Shown: positions 35,486 to 44,900 of the stretch, in pieces
How the letters are laid out: the number at the start of each line of letters is the position of its first letter
Position numbering within the stretch: the stretch's first letter is position 1
Assembly (NCBI GenBank): GCA_035295165.1
Contig: DATGJN010000092.1
Location: 1 to 64,000, forward strand
Reading direction: 5' to 3'
Length of the DNA: 64,000 nucleotides
From: a bacterium
GTDB taxonomy: Bacteria > Sysuimicrobiota > Sysuimicrobiia > Sysuimicrobiales > Segetimicrobiaceae
The notes under the pieces: generated by a model
Database searches by the model: none
What the model was told of the DNA's origin: nothing
What the model saw: only the letters and a program-made list of their open reading frames with translations
Translations under genes and position numbers: made by a program

Positions 35486-36237
35486 CGGAGCACGCTCCCG
35501 GCCGGGTCCGCCATGCGCTGCGCTTGGAACCGTCCGAACGGCGCCGCTTCCCGCTCGACCAGGGAGACGAACGCCGGCGCCACGGCCGCGGGCGACGGCA
35601 GGTGCGACAGGTCGACGCCGGGTTCCGCCTGCTCGTGCATGCGCGTGTTCATGTCGCCGGGATCGACGACGTAAACGCGGATCCCGAGGCCGTCGAGTTC
35701 GGCGGCGAGGACGCGGGATAGGTGCTCGAGCGCGGCCTTGCTCGCCCCGTACCCGCCCCACCCCGGATACGCTTCGACGGCGGCGTCCGACGTCACGTTG
35801 AGGATCAGGCCACAACGCCGCGCCTGCATCGACGGCAGAAGGCCCTGGATCAGTGCGTGTGGGGCGAGGACGTTGACACGCAGGACCTCCCACAGGGCTT
35901 CGGGGCCGAGATCCGCGAGGCGCGGCATCGGGCTGGGGCCGAGCGCAGACGCATTATTGACGAGGATGTCGACCTGGCCGAACCGCTCAAGCCCGGCCCG
36001 AACAAGCGCGGCGATGTGGTCCGGGTCGCCGAGGTCGCCGGCGAGCGCCAGGACGTCTTCGGGTCCGACCGCGTCGCGCGCTTCCGCGCGAATCGTGCGA
36101 ACGGCCCGCGCGAGGGCCTCCTCGTCCCGCGCGGTGAGCACCAGTCGCGCCCCCCGGCGCGCGAACACCTTGGCCACTTCGAGTCCAAGCCCCCGGGATG
36201 TGCCTGTGATGAGCGCAACCGAATCGCGAAGCTGCAT
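35482..36237 (-). CDS. Short-chain dehydrogenase/reductase
   Basis: Cytoplasmic NAD(P)-dependent oxidoreductase. The 251-residue protein has the Rossmann motif TGTSRGLGLEVAKVFARRGA, the NNAS segment (DILVNNASAL), and the catalytic Ser-Tyr-Lys set in LNVTSDAAVEAYPGWGGYGASKAALEH (shown here as parts: Ser in VTSDAA, Tyr and Lys in GYGASKAAL). An NADP or NAD choice is unclear. GGAGGAGGC lies about 7 bases before the ATG at 36237. It is followed with overlap by the QueA-like gene. Its substrate is unknown. Confidence 0.88.
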   Translation of the reverse strand: MQLRDSVALITGTSRGLGLEVAKVFARRGARLVLTARDEEALARAVRTIRAEARDAVGPEDVLALAGDLGDPDHIAALVRAGLERFGQVDILVNNASALGPSPMPRLADLGPEALWEVLRVNVLAPHALIQGLLPSMQARRCGLILNVTSDAAVEAYPGWGGYGASKAALEHLSRVLAAELDGLGIRVYVVDPGDMNTRMHEQAEPGVDLSHLPSPAAVAPAFVSLVEREAAPFGRFQAQRMADPAGSVLR

Positions 36238-36580
36238 GAGCGTTGCCTCCTCCGGACGTTCCTTGTCACTTAGTGTGCGCCATCGTCCCCTCACGCCACA
36301 CCGTGCGTCGTGCGGGGCGTGCTTCCGGTCGTAGGAGCGGTCGCGGCCCCTGTCCGGGAGGACAGGCGACGAAACGGCGAGCCGCCGAGGGGGGGAGCCG
36401 GCGTCGCCGTGCGATGGAGCCGCTGAGGGGGAATCGTGTCAACGCAGCCCCGATCTCGTGCTGGTGTCCGAAGCCCCTAGGGACATCCCTCGAGGCAGCG
36501 CCGTGAACGCGGGATCGGTGTCCTCCCGGCGTGGAGGGATGATTGAGGCGGAAGCAACTCCGGGAGTGGATGCGCCGACA
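36238..36580. other. 343-base gap between the SDR start and the NarL-type regulator end
   Basis: I see no gene here. It holds the SDR ribosome site and two stable inverted repeats: CCTGTCC/GGACAGG at 36349-36366 with a GGGA loop, and GGCGACG/CGTCGCC at 36365-36408. A reverse-strand TTGACA (36443-36438) has no -10 partner at proper distance. No clear terminator for the regulator gene is visible. Confidence 0.5.
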
Positions 36581-37201
36581 CTAGAGGAGCCCGCGCCGCG
36601 CCGCCTCCGCAACCGCCTGCGCGCGGGTTTCCGCGCCCAGCTTGTTCAGGATCGACCCTACGTGGAACTTGACCGTCCGCTCCGTGATGGCGAGGCGGGT
36701 CGCGATCTGCTTACTGGAGAGACCGTCGGCGACGAGGCGGAGCACCGTGCGCTCTCTCGGCGTGAGCGTCCTGCCGCGTTCCGGCGCGCGGACCTCAGTC
36801 AACACCTTTGCCGCGATTCTCGGGCTGAGGTGCGAGCCGCCTTCGTGAACGGCCCGGATCGCCCGCGAGATCTCATCCCCCGTGACGCCCTTCAGGAGGT
36901 ACCCTCGGGCGCCCGCCCGCAGGGCTCCGAGCACCCGCTCGTCGGTATCGTATGCCGTCAGCACGATGACGCGTGTGTTGGGAGCCGCCGTCGAGATGCG
37001 CGGGATCGCCTCGACACCATTCATGTCGGGCAGCTCCAGGTCGAGGAGCACGACGTCGGGTCGATCCCGGCCGGCCGCGGCGATCGCGTCCGCGGCGGAG
37101 CCGGCGGTGCCGATCACCTGGATCTCAGCGTCATCCTCGAGGATCGCCACGAGCCCCTCGCGGACCACTGGATGGTCGTCCACGATGAGGACGCGGATCA
37201 C
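36581..37201 (-). CDS. NarL/FixJ-family response regulator
   Basis: Output regulator of a two-component pair. The 206-residue product has a receiver domain with acidic residues at 8-9 and phospho-Asp54 (VVLLDLELPDMNG), conserved Thr and Lys (VIVLTAYDTD, GYLLKGVTGDE), and a LuxR-type helix-turn-helix (LTPRERTVLRLVADGLSSKQ, then ERTVKFHVGSILNKLGA). GTG start overlaps the kinase stop (GTGA), so the two are co-translated. Targets are unknown; the nearest downstream genes are the SDR and the QueA-like gene. Confidence 0.94.
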   Translation of the reverse strand: MIRVLIVDDHPVVREGLVAILEDDAEIQVIGTAGSAADAIAAAGRDRPDVVLLDLELPDMNGVEAIPRISTAAPNTRVIVLTAYDTDERVLGALRAGARGYLLKGVTGDEISRAIRAVHEGGSHLSPRIAAKVLTEVRAPERGRTLTPRERTVLRLVADGLSSKQIATRLAITERTVKFHVGSILNKLGAETRAQAVAEAARRGLL

Positions 37202-38532
37202 GTCGGCGTGCCTTCGAGCGGGATCGACGCGCCCACGGTCGTGCCGTGCCCCGGCGTGCTTCGGATGCGCAGCGTCCCCCGCAGCAACTCGGCCCGTTCT
37301 CGCATGCCGACCAAACCAACGCGGCCGTCTGCGACGCGCGCGGCGGCGAAGCCCCGGCCGTTGTCGTGGATGGTCAGGTGCGCCCGGCGCCCTCGCGTCT
37401 TGAGCGTGACGGTCACCTCGGTGGCCCGGGCGTGCCGGCGCACGTTCGTCAACGCCTCCTGCGCGATGCGGAACAGTTCTGACTCGGCGCCGGCGGGGAG
37501 GGGTGTCGCCCCGGACGCATCGACTCGGATACGGATGCCCGTGTCGGCGGTGACCGCGCGAGCCAGGGCGGTAAGGGCCTCGGGGAGCGGACGACCGGCG
37601 AGCGCGGTGCCGCGCAGCGTGAGCACCGACCGGCGCGCTTCCTCCAGGCTGTCCCGCGTGACGTCGAGCGCGCGCTGGACCCGTTGTCGTGCGCGCTCGG
37701 GGTTGCGGTCGAGCTGTCGCACCGCGGTTTCCAGATGGAGCGCGATCGCCGTGAGCGCCTGGGCGAGCGTGTCGTGGATCTCTCTGGCGAGCCGTGTGCG
37801 CTCCTCCGCTCGCGCGAGCCGCGCGCTGCCCTCGGCGAGCCTCGCCCGCTCGATCGCGATCGCCACCTGGTAGGCGATGGTCGAGAGCAGACGCAATTCG
37901 TCGGCGGTCAGTTCCCGCCACGACGGTCCCGTCACGTTCATGATCCCGAGCGGTGTGTCCCGAAAGTAGAGCGGGATGCTCGCATGGTACGCGAGCCCGC
38001 GCGTCAGGTCCGTCGCGCGCTGCCGCACCGCAGGTCGGAGGCGACTGCACTCCATGACGTCGATGTTCTTCGGCGTGAGCCGACCCTCGCGAAACTCGTC
38101 CAGGCACCAGCACGAGCGTCCGGCCATGCGCACGGGTTCTTGAAGGTACGGCGGCAGGTTCCGCGCCGCGGCGTTGTAGAATCGGCCCGTCTCGGGGTCA
38201 CGCAGCCAAACCCATCCCGTGCGCAGGTCCAGTAAGTCGGCGACCATGGCGAGCGTCTGCTCGAGCGCCCGCTGGACGTCCGGCGCGCTGTTGAGGGCTT
38301 CCGCGATCGCGTTCAGGATCCGCAACTCCCGCGTGTGTCGGTCGTGCGCCGCCGTGCGCGCCGGCGCGCGGCGCGTCTCGGACGTCGAGCGGACCCCACC
38401 CGCCGGTTTCCTCGTCACGTGCGTCACGTCTCCGCTCGTTCTACGGTAGCCGCTGGCGCCGCCCGCCGCACCGTCGGTCCGGCCGGCTGCGTCCCCGGCC
38501 ATTCGGACAGGTGGCGGCTCCGAGTGGCGCAC
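37198..38532 (-). CDS. NarL-type histidine kinase with GAF domain and Cys cluster
   Basis: Soluble sensor kinase partner of the downstream NarL-type regulator. The 444 residues comprise a variable N-terminus, a GAF domain (about 70-235) and a HisKA_3 domain with phospho-His253 (AREIHDTLAQALTAIALHLE). An ATPase domain follows (ELFRIAQEALTNVRRHA, TIHDNGRGF, GLVGMRERAELLRGTL). The GAF has Cys141 and Cys143 (GRSCWCLDEF) and Cys162 (VMECSRLR), which could bind a metal or iron-sulfur cluster. No membrane helix is seen. GTG at 38532 directly follows the SIS gene stop; a later GTG near 38427 is possible. Confidence 0.9.
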   Translation of the reverse strand: MRHSEPPPVRMAGDAAGRTDGAAGGASGYRRTSGDVTHVTRKPAGGVRSTSETRRAPARTAAHDRHTRELRILNAIAEALNSAPDVQRALEQTLAMVADLLDLRTGWVWLRDPETGRFYNAAARNLPPYLQEPVRMAGRSCWCLDEFREGRLTPKNIDVMECSRLRPAVRQRATDLTRGLAYHASIPLYFRDTPLGIMNVTGPSWRELTADELRLLSTIAYQVAIAIERARLAEGSARLARAEERTRLAREIHDTLAQALTAIALHLETAVRQLDRNPERARQRVQRALDVTRDSLEEARRSVLTLRGTALAGRPLPEALTALARAVTADTGIRIRVDASGATPLPAGAESELFRIAQEALTNVRRHARATEVTVTLKTRGRRAHLTIHDNGRGFAAARVADGRVGLVGMRERAELLRGTLRIRSTPGHGTTVGASIPLEGTPT

Positions 38533-39627
38533 TTAGAGGGTGACCCGCGCGTAGGCCTGCGCAAAGCGCGCATCCTGCAGCCGGAACCCGTCGGGGTTCG
38601 TCCCGCGGGCCATCGCCAGGTGGTATGCGAAGAGTTGCAACGGGACGACGCACGTGAGCGCCGCGAGCGGCTCCGGGACCCGCGGCACCGTGCACACGCC
38701 GGCGCCGGGCGGCGGTTCGACGCTGCCGTCGCCGACAACAAAGAGGCCCGCACCGATCGCACCGACCGCGGCGGCGAGATCCGCAACGCGCGTCTGAGCG
38801 GGGCCCTGCGGCGCGATCAGCACGAACAGATCCTCGGGCTCGGCGCACTGGAACGGTCCGTGCAGCATCGCCTCGACGCTCATCCCCTCGGCCTGCAGGT
38901 AGGACGTCTCCTTGATCTTGAGCGCGGCCTCCTGGGCCGTGACCGCTCCAGGCCCGCCGCCGGCGAGCCAGATCCTCCGCCGTCCTACACGCGCCCGCGC
39001 CTCCACCGCGACGCTCGGTTCCGTCCCGAGGGCGGTGCGGAGTGCCTCCGGCACATCGGTGCGCAGGAACGCGGACCCGAGCGGCCGCCGTCCCGTGCGA
39101 CGACCACCGAGCTGGTCGGCCACGGTGGCGAGGGTCGAGACGGCCCCGATGTAACTGATCGTGTGCGCGGAGGACCGTTCCTGTGGCACGGTGTGCAGCG
39201 TGACGTCGGCGTGTGCAGCGCCCGTCGGTCCGTCCTCGCCGGTGATGAGCATCGTGAAACATCCCGCCTCAGCGGCGCGCGCGAGCGATGCGGCGGTGTA
39301 ACGTTTGGTGCCGCGGTGGCTGATGCCGAGCACCGCATCGTCACGCGCGAGCGCGGGACCGTACAGTGCGAAGTCGAACGCGTGAACGGCGCGGACCGGA
39401 AGGCCGCCGCCGTACGCCCCCACGAGGTATTCTCCGATCTGCGCCGCGTGGTACGACGTGCCGATGCCCACGAGAAAGAGGCGCGCACACGAGGCGAGCC
39501 GTTCGACGAACGCTTCGGTCGCCGCTTCCGTCCGATCGCTGACGCGCGAGAACGCGTCCGGCTGGCCTTGGATCGCGTCGTACATGAAGTACGGGTGATT
39601 CGCGCGCGGGCCGGGCGCCGTGCTCAT
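38533..39627 (-). CDS. SIS-domain sugar-phosphate isomerase/deaminase (GlmS-like, no glutaminase)
   Basis: The 364-residue protein has two SIS sugar-isomerase domains (RLFLVGIGTSYHAAQIGEYL in the first, RRRIWLAGGGPGAVTAQEAA with LKIKETSYLQAEGMSVEAML in the second). It ends RFAQAYARVTL. These match the isomerase half of glucosamine-6-phosphate synthase, but the N-terminal glutaminase is absent. It may deaminate or isomerise an amino-sugar phosphate with free ammonia. ATG at 39627 follows GTGGAGGTG at 6-7 bases; a longer frame upstream is not protein-like. It leads a reverse-strand series with the kinase starting right at its stop. Confidence 0.85.
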   Translation of the reverse strand: MSTAPGPRANHPYFMYDAIQGQPDAFSRVSDRTEAATEAFVERLASCARLFLVGIGTSYHAAQIGEYLVGAYGGGLPVRAVHAFDFALYGPALARDDAVLGISHRGTKRYTAASLARAAEAGCFTMLITGEDGPTGAAHADVTLHTVPQERSSAHTISYIGAVSTLATVADQLGGRRTGRRPLGSAFLRTDVPEALRTALGTEPSVAVEARARVGRRRIWLAGGGPGAVTAQEAALKIKETSYLQAEGMSVEAMLHGPFQCAEPEDLFVLIAPQGPAQTRVADLAAAVGAIGAGLFVVGDGSVEPPPGAGVCTVPRVPEPLAALTCVVPLQLFAYHLAMARGTNPDGFRLQDARFAQAYARVTL

Positions 39628-39925
39628 TCCAAGCACCTCCACGACAGTCTCAAGTGTACGTGAACCTGCCGGCCTCTGGTCATCCGATCCGGAGACCACA
39701 ACGGATCCGGGCAAGGCAGGATACTGAGTTGGGTCACCCGGATCCCCTCCTGAAGCCGGCCCGCGCGGCGGATCGCGGGCACGGACCAGCGGAGGAGTCT
39801 GCGACACCACCGGCCATCATGAGATAAACTAGAAGCCACTCGGAACTCGCGACGGCGATCAATTTCTCGACGAGTCATGAAGACCCTCCCGCATCTCCGG
39901 TGGCGGGAGGGCTCTCCGGGAGGTC
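39628..39925. other. 298-base divergent gap with inverted repeats
   Basis: No gene seen. It lies between divergent SIS and YetF-like genes. It contains GGATCCGGG (39703-39711) pairing with CCCGGATCC (39737-39745), GCCCGCG (39759-39765) pairing with CGCGGGC (39774-39780), and CCTCCCGC/GCGGGAGG close to the YetF-like start (about 39890-39915). The first two would fold in the reverse-strand leader of the SIS gene. Confidence 0.55.
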
Positions 39926-40507
39926 GTGCGGTGTGGCGTCTTCGTTCCTGAGCTCTCGCGCGCCGAAAGGGTCATCCGGCCGGTGCTGGTCTACCTGTTC
40001 CTCGTGGTCGTGGTCCGCCTGGCGGGCCGGCGGCAGTTGGCGCAGCTGAACTCATTCGACCTCGTCATGCTCATGATGCTGGCGCACACGGTGCAGAACG
40101 CCACGATCGGCAACGACAACTCGATGGTCGGTGGCCTGATCGGCGTGAGCGCCCTGATTCTCGTGAACTACCTGGTGACGCGTTTCCTCTACCGCCGGCC
40201 CGCGATCGACCGGCTGTTGGAAGGAGCGCCGACGGCGCTGATCCAGACCGCCAAGATCGTCCCGGAGAATCTCGCGACGGAGGCCATCACCGAAGAAGAG
40301 TTGATGGAGGCCGTGCGGAAGCAGGGCTTCGGGTCGCTCGGGCACGTGGCCGAAGCAACGCTGGAGCGAGGGGGCGTGATCAGCGTGGTGCCTCGGACGA
40401 CAGCCGAAGAGCGGATCCGTCATGTGGACAGGAAGTGCGACGCCATCCAAGTGCAGCTCGATGAGTGGCGGCGGCTGCTGCGACCGCACGACGCGCAGCC
40501 GTCGTAA
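39926..40507 (+). CDS. YetF/DUF421-family membrane protein
   Basis: The 193-residue protein has three N-terminal membrane helices and the family motifs YLFLVVVVRLAGRRQLAQLN, FDLVMLMMLAHTVQNATIGN and a soluble domain with LLEGAPTALIQTAKIVPENL and ITEEELMEAVRKQGF. The family role is unproven; related proteins are tied to spores or membrane maintenance. GTG at 39926 is preceded by GGGAGG with very short spacing. cdd follows within 15 bases. Confidence 0.85.
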   Translation: MRCGVFVPELSRAERVIRPVLVYLFLVVVVRLAGRRQLAQLNSFDLVMLMMLAHTVQNATIGNDNSMVGGLIGVSALILVNYLVTRFLYRRPAIDRLLEGAPTALIQTAKIVPENLATEAITEEELMEAVRKQGFGSLGHVAEATLERGGVISVVPRTTAEERIRHVDRKCDAIQVQLDEWRRLLRPHDAQPS

Positions 40508-40522
40508 GGGAGGATGGGACGG

Positions 40523-41002
40523 ATGACGCACGTGATGCGGGTGCGAGCGTCGAAGAGGACATCGTCGGGGGCGGCGCCGCTCGCGCCGGCCCTGCGCCGG
40601 CTCGTGCGCGCGGCGGTCGCGGCGCGGCGACGCGCGTACGCGCCGTACTCCCGTTTCACCGTGGGCGCGGCGGTGCTCGCCGTCGGCGGCGCGATCTACA
40701 CGGGCTGCAACGTGGAGGACGCGTCCTACGGGCTGACGGTCTGCGCCGAGCGCGTGGCCATCCACACCGCCGTTGCGGCCGGTCGGCGCCGTCTTCGCGT
40801 CGTAGCCGTCGCCGGGGCGCCCGGCATCAGCCCGTGCGGCGCCTGCCGCCAGGTGATGGACGAGTTCGGCGTGGAGACCGTGATCCTGGTATCTCCCGCG
40901 ACCGAGCCGGTCGTTCTCGCGCTGCGGGACCTGCTGCCCCGTCCGTTCGCGAGGCGCGCGGGGTCGGCTCCTCCCCGGGAGGCGCGGCGTGCCGGTCTAT
41001 AA
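40523..41002 (+). CDS. cdd: Cytidine deaminase
   Basis: Deaminates cytidine and deoxycytidine for pyrimidine salvage. The 159-residue protein has the zinc motif with Cys-Ala-Glu (GCNVEDASYGLTVCAERVAI) and the second part GISPCGACRQVMDEFG. The ATG at 40523 sits 9 bases after GGGAGG and is preferred over an ATG at 40514 that nearly touches it. The C-terminus has an extra Arg-rich tail overlapping the recO start by 14 bases. era, often between cdd and recO, is absent. Confidence 0.93.
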   Translation: MTHVMRVRASKRTSSGAAPLAPALRRLVRAAVAARRRAYAPYSRFTVGAAVLAVGGAIYTGCNVEDASYGLTVCAERVAIHTAVAAGRRRLRVVAVAGAPGISPCGACRQVMDEFGVETVILVSPATEPVVLALRDLLPRPFARRAGSAPPREARRAGL

Positions 41003-41774
41003 GGCCGAGGGAGTCGTGCTCCGGCGGCAGGTCATCGGCGAGGCGGACCGGACGATCACCCTTCTGACCCGTGAGTATGGCAAGCTGCGGGCGGTGGCAC
41101 GCGGTAGCCGGAAGATCACGAGCCGGCTCGGCGGTCTCGTCGAGCCGTTCACCCACGGCCGGTTTCTGCTGGCGCGTGGACGCTCGCTCGACATCGTCGC
41201 GCAGGTCGAGGTCGTTCGGGCATTCCCCCGGATCCGTGATGATCTCGTCAGGTCCGGGTACGCTGCGTACGTCGCCGAGTTGGTGGACCGGTTTCTCCCG
41301 GAGCGCGATCGCCATGAGGACGTCTTCGACCTCGTACTCCGCGCGCTCGCCGGTCTCGAGCAGGCGGATGAAGAGGCCGCCGAGATGGGGACGCTCTGGT
41401 TCGGCCTCCGCCTCGCGTCGGACCTCGGTTACCGCCCGGAGGTCGAGACATGCGTCGAGTGCGGGCGGAGCCTACCCCGGCAGGCCGCCGGGCCGGTTGC
41501 GGCCTGGGGCTTCAGCCCCGGCGCGGGCGGCGCGCTCTGCCCCGCATGCGCGGCGGGCCAGCCCGAAGTGATCCCGGTCGCCCCCGGCGTGCTGGCGATG
41601 TGCGGGTACCTGCTGCGCACGTCGCCGGAACAGGCCGGGCGGCTGCGCGTGCCACCCGCGCAGCGACATGACCTCGCGCGGTTGGTGCAGATCCACTTCG
41701 AGTACCAGTTGGACGCCAAGCTCCGCGCCCCGGCCGTGATCGGACGCCTCCGGCAGGGCGGGCCTGGGTCATAG
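40989..41774 (+). CDS. recO: DNA repair protein RecO
   Basis: Helps load RecA at gaps during RecF-pathway repair. The 261-residue protein has the N-terminal OB fold (AEGVVLRRQVIGEADRTITL, YGKLRAVARGSRK), a helical middle domain and a zinc site with CVECGRSLP and ALCPACA. GTG start overlaps cdd. A strong inverted repeat just after the gene (41802-41835) may end the transcript. Confidence 0.93.
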   Translation: MPVYKAEGVVLRRQVIGEADRTITLLTREYGKLRAVARGSRKITSRLGGLVEPFTHGRFLLARGRSLDIVAQVEVVRAFPRIRDDLVRSGYAAYVAELVDRFLPERDRHEDVFDLVLRALAGLEQADEEAAEMGTLWFGLRLASDLGYRPEVETCVECGRSLPRQAAGPVAAWGFSPGAGGALCPACAAGQPEVIPVAPGVLAMCGYLLRTSPEQAGRLRVPPAQRHDLARLVQIHFEYQLDAKLRAPAVIGRLRQGGPGS

Positions 41775-41801
41775 ATCCGTCCGTCGATCGCCGGCTAGCA
41801 T

Positions 41802-41835
41802 GACCGGGCCGGGCCCGTCCTCGGCCGGCCCGGTC
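41802..41835 (+). terminator. Stable inverted repeat after recO
   Basis: GACCGGGCCGG and CCGGCCCGGTC form an 11-pair perfect stem with a 12-base loop, 27 bases after the recO stop. No T-tract follows, so termination would be atypical or the structure protects the 3' end. Confidence 0.5.
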
Positions 41836-41905
41836 CGTCGTGCGGCGCGACGCCGTCTAGGCGGCCGCGATCCCGGGCATCGTGCTAGCGAGGGGGCGTG
41901 GCGGC

Positions 41906-44900
41906 ATGGACAGCGGTCGTGACGTCGGAAACCTGCGTCGTGCAACGCGCCGTCCGGCCGGGGCGGCGCCCGACTCCGGCTTTCGCCTCCTCTTCGATCA
42001 CAACCCCCTGCCCATGTGGGTGTTCGACCGCAAGACACTCCGCTTCCTCGAGGTCAACGCGGCCGCCGTCGAGCACTACGGGTATTCGCGGGAAGAGTTC
42101 CTGGCGATGACGATCGCGGACATTCGTCCGCCCGAGGACGTGCCTCGACTGCGCGCAGACGTGTCGAACCGACCGCTCGGACTGCGCCGGTCCGGCGAGT
42201 GGCGACACCGTCTCAAAACCGGCGAGATCATCGACGTCCAGATCACTTCGCATTCGTTGCGCTTCGGTGGACGAGACGCCGTGCTCGTCGTCGCGCAGGA
42301 CATCACCCGGCAGAAGCGCGCCGAGAAGACCCATCGGGCGACCCAACAGGCGCTGCGGGAGAGCGAAGTTCGGTACCGCAGCCTGTTCGATGGGATGCCG
42401 GCTGGCCTGTACCGCACCACGCCGGCCGGACAGTTCCTCGACGTCAACGCCAGGCTGGTGAGCATTCTCGGGTATCCAAGCCGCGACGATCTCCTGGCCG
42501 TCAACGCCTCCGATCTCTACGTCGACCCCGACGTCCGTCGGCAATGGAGCCACCGTCTCGAGCGCGACGGCGCCGTGACCGAGTCCGAGGTCCAGGTGAA
42601 ACGATACGACGGATCGTGGATCTGGATTCGGGAGAACGCCCGATCGGTGCGGAACGGCGCCGGCCGCGTCGTCTGCTACGAGGGCGCGGTCTCGGATGTG
42701 ACGCGGCGTCGGGAGGCGGCCGCGCACCTCGAAGCGCTCAACGACATTGTCCTGGCGGCCGCTGGCGCCGCCGACCTGCGGACGTTTCTCGGGACGCTGC
42801 TCGACCGGACGCTCGCGGTCCTCGAGGGGGAGCGCGGCGGCGTGTGGCTCACGTCGGAACCGGACGCCCACGTCACGCGCAACATCGCCCCCGACGTTAG
42901 TGTAGCGCGCGTCGCCGAGGCGGCGGCCGCCGGGTTGGACTTCTCGCGGGTCGTCGCGGTGGACGATTGGGAGACGCTCACGGGCCCGCTCGCGGACACG
43001 CTCCGGCCGGCGCTGCGCCGGGCCGGCGCCGCCGGGGCATCATTGACCGGACCGCTGCTCGTCGACGGCCGCGTGATCGGTGGCTTTGCGATCGCCACGT
43101 CCCGGCCGCGCCGCTGGTCGCCGGGCGAGATCAAGCTGGCGGAGGCGGTCGGCCGGCAGGTCGGGTCCGTCGCGGAGCGCCTGCGGCTGCTCGACGAAGT
43201 GCGGGCGCACGCGCGGGAGATGGACGCCGTGCACAGCTTCGGCACCGCGCTCCGGCGGGCCGGCGATCTTGATGATCTGTACGCTCTGATCACCGAGCGC
43301 ACGATGGCGTTCCTGCAAGGCGCGCACGCCTCGCTCGTGTTGGTGGAACCCGACGGCGCGACGTTCCGGTGTGCGTGCGCGCGCGGCGTCGAGACGGTGG
43401 CGGAGGGGGCGACGTTTCCGATCGCGGGTAGCATCTCCGGGAGGGCCATCGATCTCGGCGGCGCGTTCCTGACCTCCGACCTCACGGCGGAGCCCGAGTC
43501 CGTGGGCGGGCTCTCTCCCGCCCGGGGCACCATGGGCCCGTGCATCGCGGTGCCGATGCGGGAAGGAGAGCGCGTGATCGGGGCGTTGGCGATCGCCCGC
43601 CTGCGCGGGTCAGCGCTCGGCCCGTTTGCCCCCCGCGACGCCGGCACGCTGACGGCGCTCGCCGAGCTCGCGAGTAACGCGATCCATCGGGCGCAGCTCA
43701 CGCAGCAGCTCGCGCAGGAACTGGAGAATCTCCGGGGGCTGTACGAAAGCGCCCAACGGATGGCGGGGGTCCTCGACCTCCCGCGCCTCGCCCACGACGC
43801 CGTGGCGCGATGCGTCGACGTCTTCGGCGTGTCGCTTGCGTGGATCGCGACGCTCGACGCGGGAGGCCGCCCGCGGCTCGTGGCCGGTCACCCGGCCGAC
43901 ACCGACCTGCCGCAGTACATCATCGCGCTGTGGTCCGAGTCGACGGCCCAGGGCGCGATCGGGCGGTCCCTGACTGGCGGGGATACCGTGGTGGTGGAGG
44001 ACGTCGCGCGGTCCGACACGCCTCCGCCGTGGGAGCCGGCCCTGCGGGCGCGGGGCCTTCGCAGCGTGGGCGCGTTTCCGCTCATCAGCCGGACGCGCAC
44101 GTTCGGCGTGCTCGCATTGTACAGCCGCCAGCCGGGTTTCTTCACGAGCCAGCGCGTCGCGTTTCTTCGCGGCTACGCGCACCAGTTGGCGGGAGCCCTG
44201 GAGAACGCCCGGCTGTACGACGAAACGGTGCGCCGCTCTGCGCAGCTTCAGGCGCTTCGAGAGATCGATCAGGTGATCACCGGTAGCCTGGACCTCGGCG
44301 TCAGCCTGAACGTCGTGCTCGCCAAGGCCATGGCGCTGTTGCGCGTCGACGCGGCGTGCGTGTTGTTGTTCAACCCGCACACCCAGATCCTCGAGTACGC
44401 CGCCGATCACGGGTTTCAGACCGCGGTGTTGCGTCACGTGCGCATCAATCTCGGCGAAGGCCTCGCCGGTCGCGTCGCGCTCGAGCGCCACGGTCTCGGC
44501 GTCCCGGACCTGGACGCCGCTCCCGACACGCTAGTGATGACCCGGTTGCCTCAGGGTCGCACGGAGCGCTTCAAGGCCACGTATGCGGTCCCGCTCGTCG
44601 CCAAAGCGCAGCTGCTCGGCGTGTTGCAAGTGTTCTATCGGCATCCAGTGTTGTTCGATGAAGACTGGCTTGAGCTTCTGGGTATGCTGGCGGCGCAAAC
44701 AGCGATCGCCATCGGCGACGCCCGGCAGTTCGAGGCGCTGCAGCGGTCCAACGCGGATCTCGCGCTCGCCTACGACACGACGCTCGCCGGGTGGGCCCGC
44801 GCGATGGAGCTCCGGGACCGCGACGTCGAGGGGCACACGCAGCGCGTCATGGACACAACCGTGCGCCTCGCGAGCCGGCTGGGGGTGTCGGCCGACGAGC

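Noticed and set aside
36438-36443. Reverse-strand TTGACA as an SDR promoter
   Set aside because: No -10-like hexamer lies 16-18 bases downstream.
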